Positions 38,106 to 46,522 of a DNA stretch of 64,000 nt are shown here, one piece after another (the first letter of the stretch is position 1; each line of letters begins with the position of its first letter). The stretch is taken from assembly GCF_029917005.1 (NCBI RefSeq), contig NZ_CP123967.1:1674001-1738000 (forward strand). The letters run 5' to 3'. The DNA comes from Tessaracoccus lacteus (GTDB taxonomy: Bacteria > Actinomycetota > Actinomycetes > Propionibacteriales > Propionibacteriaceae). Made by a program: the position numbers and the translations under genes. The notes under the pieces are model-generated. The model had not been told where the DNA came from, ran no database searches, and saw nothing but the letters and a program-made list of their open reading frames with translations.

Positions 38106-39011
38106 TCAGCCGGGCGAGACCCAGATCCGTGACCGTGGGTCCCACGTCGCGTTCGTGGCCGAGTCGGTCAGAACCGGATCACAGAAGCGCACACACTCCA
38201 GCAGCAGGTCCGCGAACGACTCCGGCGTGGACTCACCGAGGCGCTGCTTTCGCCGCCAGACGGCCCACTTGGCCTGCGCGGCAGCAGGCATGCGTTCAGC
38301 AAGGGGGCCGAGGGACTCCAAGGTCACCTTGCGATAATCAGCGCACACCTCGATGGCACGCCTGAGCATGTCGGCCTCGATCGTGCGCGTCGCCGTGATC
38401 GAGTCGATGTCCACGAAGTCACGCCAGCGTGTGTTCTCGGGTCCCCTGTCAACCGCTGTCACGATCTTCTCCGCCAGGACCATGTGATCCGGGTAGCCAC
38501 GCACCGTCAGCGTGCCGCCCAGAAGCCTCGGCAGGATCGCCTGCGTCGCCCCCGGCCAGATCGGATCCCCGAAGTTGACGTCGACGTGCAGAGGGATTCG
38601 CGCGGAGGCGAGGCTCGCGACCATGTGCACCCGCACTCCGGCGTAGGCAGCCTCCTGCCGGATCTCCTCCGCCCTCAGCGACCCGTCATCGAAGTCGAGT
38701 CCGACCTCGAGGCCCTCTGCGACGATCTCCCCCACCCGGCCCAACACGTCGCTCACGTCGCCGGGGATGCCCGACGCCGCGACGTCGATGTCCCGCGTGG
38801 GACGTCGTGCGGCGAATGCGGCCATGAGGACCCCGCCCTTCAGGACGAAGTGGTCTGCCTGGAGGGACGCGGCCATTCTCGCCAGGAAGCCCTCCAGCGC
38901 GTAGAGGGTGTAGTACTCGAACGGGTCTCGACCCTGCCGCTTCGCAAGATTGCGCAGATCGTTGAAGGCGCGGCCGGCAGGTGAGTCTCGCGGAGGCGCC
39001 GGCGGCGTCAC
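38106..39011 (-). CDS. AbiEii/AbiGii-family nucleotidyltransferase toxin
   Basis: A 301-aa nucleotidyltransferase-like toxin of a type IV toxin-antitoxin (AbiE) pair. The catalytic GG motif with downstream D-x-D is in LKGGVLMAAFAARRPTRDIDV (about 58-77). Such toxins transfer nucleotides (for example to tRNA acceptor ends) and cause growth arrest or phage-defence. It overlaps the antitoxin gene by 4 nt. It lies inside a block where M. tuberculosis and Streptomyces do not carry it, so it is likely acquired. Confidence 0.9.
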   Translation of the reverse strand: MTPPAPPRDSPAGRAFNDLRNLAKRQGRDPFEYYTLYALEGFLARMAASLQADHFVLKGGVLMAAFAARRPTRDIDVAASGIPGDVSDVLGRVGEIVAEGLEVGLDFDDGSLRAEEIRQEAAYAGVRVHMVASLASARIPLHVDVNFGDPIWPGATQAILPRLLGGTLTVRGYPDHMVLAEKIVTAVDRGPENTRWRDFVDIDSITATRTIEADMLRRAIEVCADYRKVTLESLGPLAERMPAAAQAKWAVWRRKQRLGESTPESFADLLLECVRFCDPVLTDSATNATWDPRSRIWVSPG

Positions 39012-39586
39012 AGCAGCGCCTCCAACGCCAGCCTGAGCCGCGGGAGTGCCTGTGGGAACGCCTCAGCGGTCCTGATCAGGCGCGACGGCGAGGAGCGGGG
39101 ACGCCGCAGCCAACGGCGCAACGCCTCGTGGGCGACGTCGGCGCCTTCAAGATGCATCAGGCGGAACGAGTCCACGATGGTGCGCTCGGCAGAGTAGACC
39201 GCCACCTCCGTGCCCCCACCCGCATCGATGAACTCGCGGCCCACTGCGAAGGTCGACGCCTCGAAGCTGTGCCAGGACACCTGCTCGAAGCCCGCCGGGT
39301 GGCGGGTCCCCCGTGGCAACGCCACGTCCACCGCAAAGGGGATGGCATCACTTAGCCCGTGATGGACCAGCGCGCTGGTCAGACACATCGTCGATGCGGG
39401 CCGCGCCGCCGCCGCAGCCGCCAGAGCGGCATGGGCGGGATCGATCAGGTCGACCCGTACGAACACTCCCCGCCCCAGGCGGTCCAGCTGGCCCCGCGCC
39501 ACAAGGTCATAGACCTGGTCCTTGCGCACACCGATGGCCCGTGCGTCACGAAGGGTGAAGGCCGCACCAAGCTCAGTCACCGTCAC
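39008..39586 (-). CDS. AbiEi-family antitoxin
   Basis: A 192-aa antitoxin/repressor with an N-terminal winged-helix segment (about 10-55, LRDARAIGVRKDQVYDLVARGQLDRLGRGVF) and a C-terminal AbiEi domain. AbiEi proteins repress their own operon by binding inverted repeats and neutralise AbiEii. GTG 39586 lies 5 nt after AGGAG; a second GTG at 39580 also has a Shine-Dalgarno. The inverted repeat just upstream is its likely operator. Confidence 0.85.
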   Translation of the reverse strand: MTVTELGAAFTLRDARAIGVRKDQVYDLVARGQLDRLGRGVFVRVDLIDPAHAALAAAAAARPASTMCLTSALVHHGLSDAIPFAVDVALPRGTRHPAGFEQVSWHSFEASTFAVGREFIDAGGGTEVAVYSAERTIVDSFRLMHLEGADVAHEALRRWLRRPRSSPSRLIRTAEAFPQALPRLRLALEALL

Positions 39587-39594
39587 TCCTGCTC

Positions 39595-39633
39595 CTAACT
39601 GTGTACAGACACAGCCTACCTGTACACAGTTAG
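39595..39633 (-). promoter_or_regulatory. Probable AbiEi operator
   Basis: CTAACTGTGTACAG and its exact reverse complement (14 bp arms) are separated by 11 nt and end 9 nt upstream of the antitoxin start. No other use of this dyad is visible. Confidence 0.7.
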
Positions 39634-39664
39634 CAGTTGAGCGGAACGGTGATGACACAACTGA

Positions 39665-39686
39665 GCCCCCGCATGACTGCGGGGGC
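39665..39686 (-). terminator. Terminator after the anti-sigma gene
   Basis: GCCCCCGCA/TGCGGGGGC, 9-bp stem and 4-nt loop, 15 nt after the stop of the anti-sigma gene. It isolates sigR/rsrA from the toxin-antitoxin operon. Confidence 0.75.
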
Positions 39687-39701
39687 CTGGGCGAGGTGGG
39701 T

Positions 39702-39965
39702 TCAGAAACGACGGGTGATGCGCATCGTCGAGACCCGGGCCAGCAGCGTGTCGGGAGCCTTCTCCTCGGGCTGGCTGCGCTGGATCATCTCGGTGATGGT
39801 TGACTCGATCTCGTAGTTCTCCATACATCGCTCACAGGCGTGCAGGTGTACGCGAATCACGTCCGCGTCGGCCTCCACCAGCTCGCTGTGCAGGAACGCG
39901 TGGACCCGGGCGAGCGCGGCGACGCACTCGTCCATCTCGTCGTGGTCGTGGGACGGCGCGGACAT
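39702..39965 (-). CDS. rsrA: RsrA-like zinc anti-sigma factor
   Basis: Redox-sensing anti-sigma factor, 87 aa. The ZAS motif H-x3-C-x2-C is H40-LHA-C44-ER-C47, with a further Cys14 that could join it in the thiol-disulfide switch. Oxidation releases the sigma factor. The ATG overlaps the sigma stop (TGATG). Confidence 0.92.
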   Translation of the reverse strand: MSAPSHDHDEMDECVAALARVHAFLHSELVEADADVIRVHLHACERCMENYEIESTITEMIQRSQPEEKAPDTLLARVSTMRITRRF

Positions 39966-40579
39966 CACCGGCCTCCCTTCCGGGTGCCGATGCCCTGTTC
40001 GCGGGCGTAGTCAGCCAGCATGTCGCGCAGCTGGGAGCGGCCGCGGTTCAGGCGGCTCATGACGGTGCCGATGGGGGTTCCCATGATCTCGGCGATCTCC
40101 TTGTACGAAAAACCCTCGACGTCGCTCAGCAGGACGGCCATCCGGAAGTTTTCCGGAAGCCGCGCGACGGCCTCCGCTACGGCAGCGTCAGGCGTCTGGT
40201 CGAGGGCCTCCATCTCGGCGCTGCGCAGGCCCGTGGCGTCGTGGGACGCGGCGCGCGCGAGTTGCCAGTCGGTGACCTCCTCGTCACCGCTCGACTGCGG
40301 GGCCCGCTGGGCCTTGCGGTAGGCGTTGATGTAGGTGTTGGTGAGGATGCGGTACAGCCAGGCCTTGAGGTTCGTCCCCATGGTGAAGGTGTGCCTCGAG
40401 GTGAAGGCCTTCGCGTAGGTGTCCTGCACCAGGTCCTCCGCGTCCGCGGGGTTGCGCGTCATGCGCAGCGCGGCGGCGTACAGCTTGTCGAGATAGCTCA
40501 GCGCCTCCTCCTCGAACGCCGCGGCCTGCGCGTCGTCGAGTTGCGCGTCCAGCGACGCCGAAGTCTCCTGCTCGTCCAT
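39965..40579 (-). CDS. sigR: SigR/SigH-family ECF sigma factor
   Basis: Thiol-stress sigma factor, 204 aa. Region 2 ([22 protein letters not shown]), region 2.4 with [20 protein letters not shown], and region 4 ([25 protein letters not shown]) are very close to M. tuberculosis SigH and Streptomyces SigR. ATG 40579 gives the family length; an upstream GTG at 40606 and ATG at 40657 would give longer forms like the unstable SigR isoform. An exact SigR promoter precedes it, so it is expected to be autoregulated. Confidence 0.94.
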   Translation of the reverse strand: MDEQETSASLDAQLDDAQAAAFEEEALSYLDKLYAAALRMTRNPADAEDLVQDTYAKAFTSRHTFTMGTNLKAWLYRILTNTYINAYRKAQRAPQSSGDEEVTDWQLARAASHDATGLRSAEMEALDQTPDAAVAEAVARLPENFRMAVLLSDVEGFSYKEIAEIMGTPIGTVMSRLNRGRSQLRDMLADYAREQGIGTRKGGR

Positions 40580-40665
40580 CGAGATGAACTCTAGCGCTTC
40601 GGACACAATCGACCCTGCGTCGACCAGGACGCCGGGGATCAACTGGGTGGCTCGCATGCCAGGTG

Positions 40666-40693
40666 CAACAGGACCGCCTCGCGGGTTATTCCC
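40666..40693 (-). promoter_or_regulatory. SigR-type autoregulatory promoter
   Basis: Minus-strand GGGAAT (40693-40688), 18 nt, GTTG (40669-40666). This matches the SigR/SigH consensus GGAAT-N18-GTT exactly. Confidence 0.8.
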
Positions 40694-40696
40694 GCG

Positions 40697-41389
40697 TCAC
40701 GCCACCTCTGCGATGAGCTCCGGACCGTCCGTTCCCACGCGGTTGACGGCCCTCGACACCTTGCGGTGGGACAGGTCGACCGGCGGCGTCAACAGCGCGA
40801 CGGCGGCCGCCGCGTCCGTCAGGCCCGGATCGAGCCAGTCGTCCCAGCTGTCCGCCGGCACGGTCATCGGCATGCGGTCGTGCACCCAGCCGACGGCGTC
40901 GGTCGCCTCGGTCGTGATGACGGTCGCCGACGCGAGCCACCCGTCGGGGCCCTTCCAGAACTCGTAGAGGCCCGCCATGACGAGGGGCCCGACGGGCGGG
41001 GCGAAGAACCAGGGCTGCTTGACCGGTTTCCCTCCGCCGGCTGGCTGTTCCTCTCGCCACTCGTAGTAGCCCAGCGCCGGCAGCAGGCAGCGTCGCGCGC
41101 TCGCCGCCTTGCGGAACGACGGCTTCGACGTGACGGTCTCCACACGGGCGTTGATCATCGTCGCGGTGGGTGCCTTGGCCCAGCCCGGGACGAGCCCCCA
41201 GCGGACGGGGACGAGCTTGCGGGTGACCTCGCCGTCGCTGGCCCGCTCGACGATCGCGGGGATCTGGTCGGTCGGCGCGATGTTGTATCTGGGCCCGCAT
41301 ACCGCGGGCACGCCGTCGTCGATGAAGTCGATGTCGAACTCCTCGACGATCTCTTCCACCGAGGCCGACGCTGCGTACCGCCCACACAT
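40697..41389 (-). CDS. SOS response-associated peptidase (YedK/HMCES)
   Basis: Crosslinks to abasic sites in single-stranded DNA to shield them. The 230-aa SRAP protein has the catalytic Cys2 (MCGRY), the Asn of RYNIAPT, Glu in YYEWR and His in HDRMP. It sits next to sigR as in M. tuberculosis (Rv3226c). Confidence 0.93.
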   Translation of the reverse strand: MCGRYAASASVEEIVEEFDIDFIDDGVPAVCGPRYNIAPTDQIPAIVERASDGEVTRKLVPVRWGLVPGWAKAPTATMINARVETVTSKPSFRKAASARRCLLPALGYYEWREEQPAGGGKPVKQPWFFAPPVGPLVMAGLYEFWKGPDGWLASATVITTEATDAVGWVHDRMPMTVPADSWDDWLDPGLTDAAAAVALLTPPVDLSHRKVSRAVNRVGTDGPELIAEVA

Positions 41390-41432
41390 GTTTCCACCCT
41401 AGTGCAGCGCCCTTCACTAGTAGTGTGGCCAC

Positions 41433-42050
41433 ATGAGCCTGTTGCGATTCGTTGCCCGGAGCCTGTTCGCAGGCCAGTTCATCGCCGACGGCGTCAGGGC
41501 CGTCGCGCACCCCGCGGAGATCGCGCCCGACGCGGAGCGACTCACCAGCACGATCGCGCCGCTGGTGCAGCGCGTCGTGCCTGCCCACCTGGCCTCCAGC
41601 GTGCCCGAGAACACCGAGACCTGGGTGCGCATGATCGGCGCGGCACAGATCGTCGGAGGCGCCATGTTCGCCACCGGGCTGGGTCGTCGGCTCGGCGCCG
41701 GGCTCCTGACGGCGACGAGCGCTGCCCACCTCGTCGCGGCATGGCCGGAGCGGAACGCCCCCGCGGCCGCGAAGGAGTCCGCACGCGGCGACGTGCTCCG
41801 CGGGGCCGCCCTGTTGGGTGCGACCGCGCTCGCGGCCATGGACACCCAGGGCAGGCCGAGCCTGTCCTACCGGGCGGACCAGGCCGCGAAGGCGACTGGG
41901 CGGAGGGCGTCCGACGTGAGCGACGACGTCTCCAAGGCCGCGAAGTCCCTCTCGGCCAAGGCCGAGAAGAAGACCAAGAAGGTGGCCAGGCAGGCCAGGC
42001 GTGAGGCGAAGAAGCTCGGGAAGAAGCTCGATGCGGTGACCTCCCGATGA
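41433..42050 (+). CDS. DoxX-family membrane protein with basic tail
   Basis: A 205-aa protein: DoxX-like membrane domain (about 1-138) and a Lys/Ala-rich charged C-terminal tail (about 140-205) of about 17 lysines. The function of this subfamily is not known; DoxX proteins relate to redox/oxidative stress. It overlaps aroA by 4 nt. Confidence 0.75.
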   Translation: MSLLRFVARSLFAGQFIADGVRAVAHPAEIAPDAERLTSTIAPLVQRVVPAHLASSVPENTETWVRMIGAAQIVGGAMFATGLGRRLGAGLLTATSAAHLVAAWPERNAPAAAKESARGDVLRGAALLGATALAAMDTQGRPSLSYRADQAAKATGRRASDVSDDVSKAAKSLSAKAEKKTKKVARQARREAKKLGKKLDAVTSR

Positions 42051-43297
42051 CCACGGCGCTGCCGTTCGCGGCGGCACCCGTGACCGGGGGGCTTGTCGTC
42101 CCCGGGTCGAAGTCCGAGACCAACCGTGCCCTGCTGCTGGCGGCGCTGGGCGACGGCCCGTCGAGAGTTACGGGCGCCCTCGACTCGAGGGACTCCCGCC
42201 TGATGATCGACGCCCTGCGCGCACTGGGCGTCTCGGTGGTCCCCGACGGGCCGGCGCTGGTGGTCACTCCACCGCCGCAGTTCACCGGCGCTGACCGAAT
42301 CGACTGCGGCCTGGCCGGCACGGTGATGCGCTTCGTGCCACCGCTCGCCGCCCTGGCGGACGGCGCTTCGACCTTCGTCGGCGATCCGCACGCGAGCGAG
42401 CGGCCGATGGGTCCCCTCCTAGACGGGCTGCGGCAGCTGGGCGCTGCTGTGGACGGAGACTCGCTCCCGTTCCGCGTGGACCCGCCCGAGACGCTGGGCA
42501 ACCGGGCGGAGATCGACGCGTCGGGTTCCAGCCAGTTCGTCTCCGGGCTGCTGCTGATCGCGCCGCGCCTGCCGCGCGGCCTCACGCTCCGGCACACCGG
42601 CGAGCGGCTTCCGTCGCTGCCGCACATCGCGATGACGGTGGCGATGCTGCGGGCCCGCGGCGCCACCGTCGAGACGCCCGACGAGCGGACCTGGGTCGTC
42701 GCGCCGGGCGGGCTCAGGGCCTTGGACAGCACCGTCGAACCCGACCTCACCAACGCGTCGGTGTTCCTCGCAGCCGCCGCGGTGACGGGGGGCCGGGTCA
42801 CAGTGCCCGGCTGGCCGGCGCAGAGCCTGCAGCCCGGCGCGCTGTTCCTCGACGTCATCTCCGCCATGGGCGCCACGGTGGAGCGCCACGCGGGCGAGGT
42901 GGCGGTCGTCGGCTCCACGCCACTGCACGGCATCGACGTCGACCTCACTGCCGCCTCCGAGCTGACCCCGGTTGTCGCGGCGCTCGGCGCGCTCGCGTCG
43001 GGCCGGACGACCATCCGGGGCGTCGCGCACATCCGCGGTCACGAGACGGACCGGCTCGCCGCGCTGACCCGAGAGCTCCGTCGCGCAGGCATCGACGCCG
43101 AGGAGACCCCCGACGGGCTCACGATCCTGGGCGGGACGCCGCGGGCGGCGGCCTTCGAGGCGTACGCGGACCACCGCATGGTGCACTTCGCCGCACTGCT
43201 CGCGCTCGTCGCCGAAGGCTCGACCATCGACGACATGGCGTGCGTCGGCAAGACGATGCCGCACTTCCCCGTCGACTGGGCGGGGCTGGTCTCGTGA
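42047..43297 (+). CDS. aroA: EPSP synthase (3-phosphoshikimate 1-carboxyvinyltransferase)
   Basis: Penultimate step of the shikimate pathway. The 416-aa protein has GSKSETNRALLLAALGDG, GLAGTVMRF, and RPMGPLLDGLRQLGAA; these fit class I enzymes. It overlaps the DoxX and rsgA genes by 4 nt each. Confidence 0.96.
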   Translation: MTTALPFAAAPVTGGLVVPGSKSETNRALLLAALGDGPSRVTGALDSRDSRLMIDALRALGVSVVPDGPALVVTPPPQFTGADRIDCGLAGTVMRFVPPLAALADGASTFVGDPHASERPMGPLLDGLRQLGAAVDGDSLPFRVDPPETLGNRAEIDASGSSQFVSGLLLIAPRLPRGLTLRHTGERLPSLPHIAMTVAMLRARGATVETPDERTWVVAPGGLRALDSTVEPDLTNASVFLAAAAVTGGRVTVPGWPAQSLQPGALFLDVISAMGATVERHAGEVAVVGSTPLHGIDVDLTAASELTPVVAALGALASGRTTIRGVAHIRGHETDRLAALTRELRRAGIDAEETPDGLTILGGTPRAAAFEAYADHRMVHFAALLALVAEGSTIDDMACVGKTMPHFPVDWAGLVS

Positions 43298-44262
43298 GCA
43301 TCCGCACCGACGACCACGAGGGCTTCGACCGGCCGAAGCGCCGCAGCCGGCCACGCACGAAGGACCGCCCCGACTACTCGAATCTGCCCGTCGCACGGGT
43401 GGTCTCCATCGACCGCGGCCGCTACCGCTGCCTGATCGGCGACCGCCATGTCACAGCGGTGCGCGGGCGCCTGATCGACCGCAAGGGGATCATCGTCGGC
43501 GACATGGTCCGTCTCGACGGCGACGTCAGCGGAGCCGAGGGCACGCTGTCCCGTGCCGTCGAGGTCCTGCCCCGATCCACCATGCTGCGGCGCAGCGCGG
43601 ACGACGCGGACACTTTCGAGCGGCCGATCGTCGCCAACGCGGACCAGCTGTTCATCGTCACGGCGCTGGCCGACCCGCAGCCCCGCGTCGGCATGATCGA
43701 CCGGATCCTCGTGGCCGCCTACGACGCCCGCATCGACCCCGTCCTGTGCCTCACCAAGGCGGATCTGGCCAGCCCCGACGAGTTGCAGGAGGCCTACGGC
43801 CCACTGGGCGTGCCGATCCTCGTGACCGAGCCCGGCTCGGACCTGACCGCCGTCGCTGAGGCCCTTGCCGACCGGGTGACCGTGTTCGTCGGCCACTCCG
43901 GGGTCGGCAAGTCGACACTGGTAAACCGGCTGGTCCCCCACGCGCACCGCGCCACCGCGGCCGTCAGCGAACTGACGGGCAAGGGGCGCCACACGTCGAC
44001 GTCGGCGCTCGCCATGGAGCTTCCGGGCGGAGGGTGGATCATCGACACGCCCGGGGTGCGGTCCTTCGGGATCAGCCACGTCAGCCCGGACTCGGTCGTC
44101 GGCGCCTTCCCCGACCTGGCAGAGCTGGCCGAGGACTGCCCGCGCGGCTGCCGCCACGATTCGACGGCCATCGACTGCGCCTTCGACGACGCCGTCGCCG
44201 AGGGCCGTCTCTCCCCCGAACGGCTGGCGTCGTTCCGTCGCATGGAGCGCGCGTTCGCCTGA
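43294..44262 (+). CDS. rsgA: Ribosome small-subunit-dependent GTPase A
   Basis: Circularly permuted GTPase for late 30S maturation. The 322-aa protein has an OB-fold start, LCLTKADL (G4), GHSGVGKSTLVN (G1), DTPGVRSFG (G3), and the zinc knuckle CPRGCRHDSTAIDC. GTG 43294 overlaps the aroA stop. Confidence 0.95.
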   Translation: MSIRTDDHEGFDRPKRRSRPRTKDRPDYSNLPVARVVSIDRGRYRCLIGDRHVTAVRGRLIDRKGIIVGDMVRLDGDVSGAEGTLSRAVEVLPRSTMLRRSADDADTFERPIVANADQLFIVTALADPQPRVGMIDRILVAAYDARIDPVLCLTKADLASPDELQEAYGPLGVPILVTEPGSDLTAVAEALADRVTVFVGHSGVGKSTLVNRLVPHAHRATAAVSELTGKGRHTSTSALAMELPGGGWIIDTPGVRSFGISHVSPDSVVGAFPDLAELAEDCPRGCRHDSTAIDCAFDDAVAEGRLSPERLASFRRMERAFA

Positions 44263-44268
44263 CCCCGT

Positions 44269-44355
44269 CGCGATGAGCACATCCTCCTGCTCGTCGCCAG
44301 AAACCGCCGATGTGAACGCTCACCTGACGACGACAAGTGTGTCGTGCTCATCGCG
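44269..44355 (-). repeat. Intergenic 87-nt repeat, copy 1 (terminal inverted repeats)
   Basis: Begins 6 nt after the rsgA stop. Its ends are perfect 12-nt inverted repeats (44269-44280 and 44344-44355). The stretch 44328-44355 is identical, in reverse complement, to 63744-63771. A small hairpin is internal. Confidence 0.75.
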
Positions 44356-44361
44356 GCCCGG

Positions 44362-44391
44362 CTGACGCGGCACTGCGGGGGCCGGTAGGTT
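44362..44391 (+). promoter_or_regulatory. hisN promoter (leaderless)
   Basis: CTGACG (44362-44367), 18 nt, TAGGTT (44386-44391), then exactly 6 nt to the ATG. Confidence 0.5.
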
Positions 44392-44397
44392 TGTCAC

Positions 44398-45192
44398 ATG
44401 GCTCAATCAAAGGACCTCACCGACGACGTGCGGCTGGCGCACCTCATGGCCGACGACGCCGACTCGCTCTCGATGAGTCGGTTCAAGGCCCTCGATCTGA
44501 GGGTGAAGTCCAAGCCCGACAACACGCCGGTGACCGAGGCCGACACCGCCGTCGAGGAGGCCGTCCGACGGACCCTGGCGCGTACCCGCCCGCGGGACGC
44601 GGTGCACGGCGAGGAGTACAGCGACACCGGCGATTCGGTCAGGCGTTGGATCGTCGACCCGATCGACGGCACGAAGAACTACGTCCGGGGTGTGCCGGTC
44701 TGGGCGACGCTGATCGCGCTGGAGGTCGAGGGCAGGGTGGTGGCGTCCGTCGTCTCCGCCCCGGCGCTCGGACGCCGTTGGTGGGCATCGGAGGGCGGCG
44801 GCGCCTACACGGGCCGCTCGATCCTCAACGCCACGGAGATCCGCGTCAGCCAAGTCTCCGAGGTCGCCGACGCGTCGCTGTCGTACTCCGAGATCCCCGA
44901 GTGGGTCACGTCGGGCCGCGGCCAGGGCTTCATCAACCTGATGCACGACGCGTGGCGCTCCCGGGCCTACGGCGACTTCTGGAGCTACATGCTCGTCGCG
45001 GAGGGCAGCGTCGACATCGCCAGCGAGCCCGACCTCGAACTGCACGACATGGCAGCGCTGGACATCATCGTGCGGGAGGCAGGCGGCCGCTTCACCAATC
45101 TCGACGGCGTCGACGGCGTCGGCGGCCCCGGGGCACTCGCCACGAACGGCCTGCTGCACGATCGCGTGCTGGAGTACCTCGCGCGCGCCTGA
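44398..45192 (+). CDS. hisN: Histidinol-phosphatase (inositol-monophosphatase family)
   Basis: A 264-aa metal-dependent phosphatase with GEEYSD, WIVDPIDGTKNYVRG and the C-terminal LHDMAALDIIVREAGG motifs. In actinobacteria an IMPase-type enzyme next to rsgA is HisN, which hydrolyses histidinol phosphate; inositol monophosphatase activity cannot be excluded by sequence. ATG 44398 lies 6 nt after a -10. Confidence 0.88.
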   Translation: MAQSKDLTDDVRLAHLMADDADSLSMSRFKALDLRVKSKPDNTPVTEADTAVEEAVRRTLARTRPRDAVHGEEYSDTGDSVRRWIVDPIDGTKNYVRGVPVWATLIALEVEGRVVASVVSAPALGRRWWASEGGGAYTGRSILNATEIRVSQVSEVADASLSYSEIPEWVTSGRGQGFINLMHDAWRSRAYGDFWSYMLVAEGSVDIASEPDLELHDMAALDIIVREAGGRFTNLDGVDGVGGPGALATNGLLHDRVLEYLARA

Positions 45193-45204
45193 GCGACCAC
45201 GCGA

Positions 45205-45240
45205 AACGGCCGGCCGCCCATTCGTGGGCGGCCGGCCGTT
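45205..45240. terminator. Bidirectional hisN/serA terminator with TTCG loop
   Basis: A perfect 16-bp stem closed by a TTCG loop (45221-45224), an extra-stable RNA tetraloop, lies between convergent hisN and serA. Confidence 0.85.
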
Positions 45241-45255
45241 ATGCGCGGTGTGACG

Positions 45256-46446
45256 TCAGAGGACGCGGACGCGGATGGTCTCCGGCAGCTGCTCCAGTCG
45301 GTGAAGCAGGCCGTCGATGTTGTCCCCGTGGACATCGGTGACCGCGTAGCCGACCTGGCCCTTGGTCGACAGCGTCTGCGAGCCGATGTTCATGTTGTAC
45401 TCGGCCAGCACCGAGTTGAGGCGGGCCAGCACGCCGGGCACGTTGTGGTGCAGGTGCACGACGCGGGCGGCGGGCTTGAGGCCGGCTGTGACGTCGGGCA
45501 GGTTGACGGCCATCGAGGTCGAACCGAGGTCCTCGTAGTCGGCCAGCTTGCCGGCCACGTAACGGCCGATGTCGACCTGGGCCTCCTGCGTCGAACCGCC
45601 GATGTGGGGCGTCAGGATGACGTTGGGCAGGTTTTGCAGGCGCGAGATGAAGGGTTCGTCCTTCGTCTTGGGTTCAGACGGGTACACGTCCAGGGCGGCG
45701 CCCGCCACCTTGCCGCTGACGAGGTTGTCGTGGAGCGCGTCGAGGTCGACCACGGGCCCGCGGCACAGGTTGAGGAACAGCGCACGGGGGCGCATCTGCG
45801 CGAACTGCTCCGCGCCGAACATGCCCTTGTTCTCGGCCCGGCCGTCGACGTGCAGCGAGATGGTCTCGGCGACGCCGAGCAGCTCCTCGAGCGAGTCGAC
45901 GCGTTGCGCGTTGCCGAGCGCGAGGCGGTCGGCAACGTCGTAGAAGTAGACGCGCATGCCGAGCGACTCTGCCACCACAGACAGCTGCGAGCCGATGTTG
46001 CCGTATCCGACGATGCCCAGCGTGCGGCCGCGGACCTCGTGCGAGCCGGCCGCCGACTTGTTCCAGACGCCGGCGTGCATGTCACGGTTCCGGTCGGTCA
46101 GGTGGCGTGCCATGGCGATGATCTCGCAGATCGCGAGCTCGACGACAGAGCGGGTGTTGGAGTACGGGGCGTTGAAGACCGCGACGCCCTTCTCGGTGGC
46201 GGCGTCGAGGTCGATCTGGTTCGTCCCGATGCAGAAGGCACCCACCCCCTTGAGGCCGGGCGCATTGTCGAGCACCCGACGCGTCACGAAGCTGCGCGAT
46301 CGGATGCCGAGGTAGTCCACGCCCTGCAACGCGGAGATCAGCTCGTCCTCGTTCATCGCCCCTGGGTGGGTGACCACCTCGAAACCGCGGGCGGTGAGGG
46401 TCTTGACGGCGTCGGAGTGGATGTTCTCGAGTAGCAGTGCCTTCAC
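45256..46446 (-). CDS. serA: D-3-phosphoglycerate dehydrogenase
   Basis: First enzyme of serine synthesis. The 396-aa protein has the NAD-binding GIVGYGNIGSQLSVVAE, catalytic RGPVVD, HIGGSTQEAQ, and a C-terminal ACT domain (about 325-396). Resembles the E. coli type with one ACT domain, not the long mycobacterial type. GTG 46446 is 8 nt after TAGACT; a leaderless start is possible. Confidence 0.95.
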   Translation of the reverse strand: MKALLLENIHSDAVKTLTARGFEVVTHPGAMNEDELISALQGVDYLGIRSRSFVTRRVLDNAPGLKGVGAFCIGTNQIDLDAATEKGVAVFNAPYSNTRSVVELAICEIIAMARHLTDRNRDMHAGVWNKSAAGSHEVRGRTLGIVGYGNIGSQLSVVAESLGMRVYFYDVADRLALGNAQRVDSLEELLGVAETISLHVDGRAENKGMFGAEQFAQMRPRALFLNLCRGPVVDLDALHDNLVSGKVAGAALDVYPSEPKTKDEPFISRLQNLPNVILTPHIGGSTQEAQVDIGRYVAGKLADYEDLGSTSMAVNLPDVTAGLKPAARVVHLHHNVPGVLARLNSVLAEYNMNIGSQTLSTKGQVGYAVTDVHGDNIDGLLHRLEQLPETIRVRVL

Positions 46447-46522
46447 AGCCTGGCAGTCTACTCGGCGGAGGTGGGAACCCTCAGCGCTGCCCACCGCGCC
46501 CGCGGCCGACGACGTCGGGTTG

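Noticed and set aside
41417-41845. Minus-strand frame opposite the DoxX-family gene
   Set aside because: The plus-strand frame has membrane helices and 4-nt coupling to aroA, while the antisense frame has no recognisable motif.
44269-44355. CRISPR repeat
   Set aside because: Only two distant copies in opposite orientation, with no spacer array and no cas gene.
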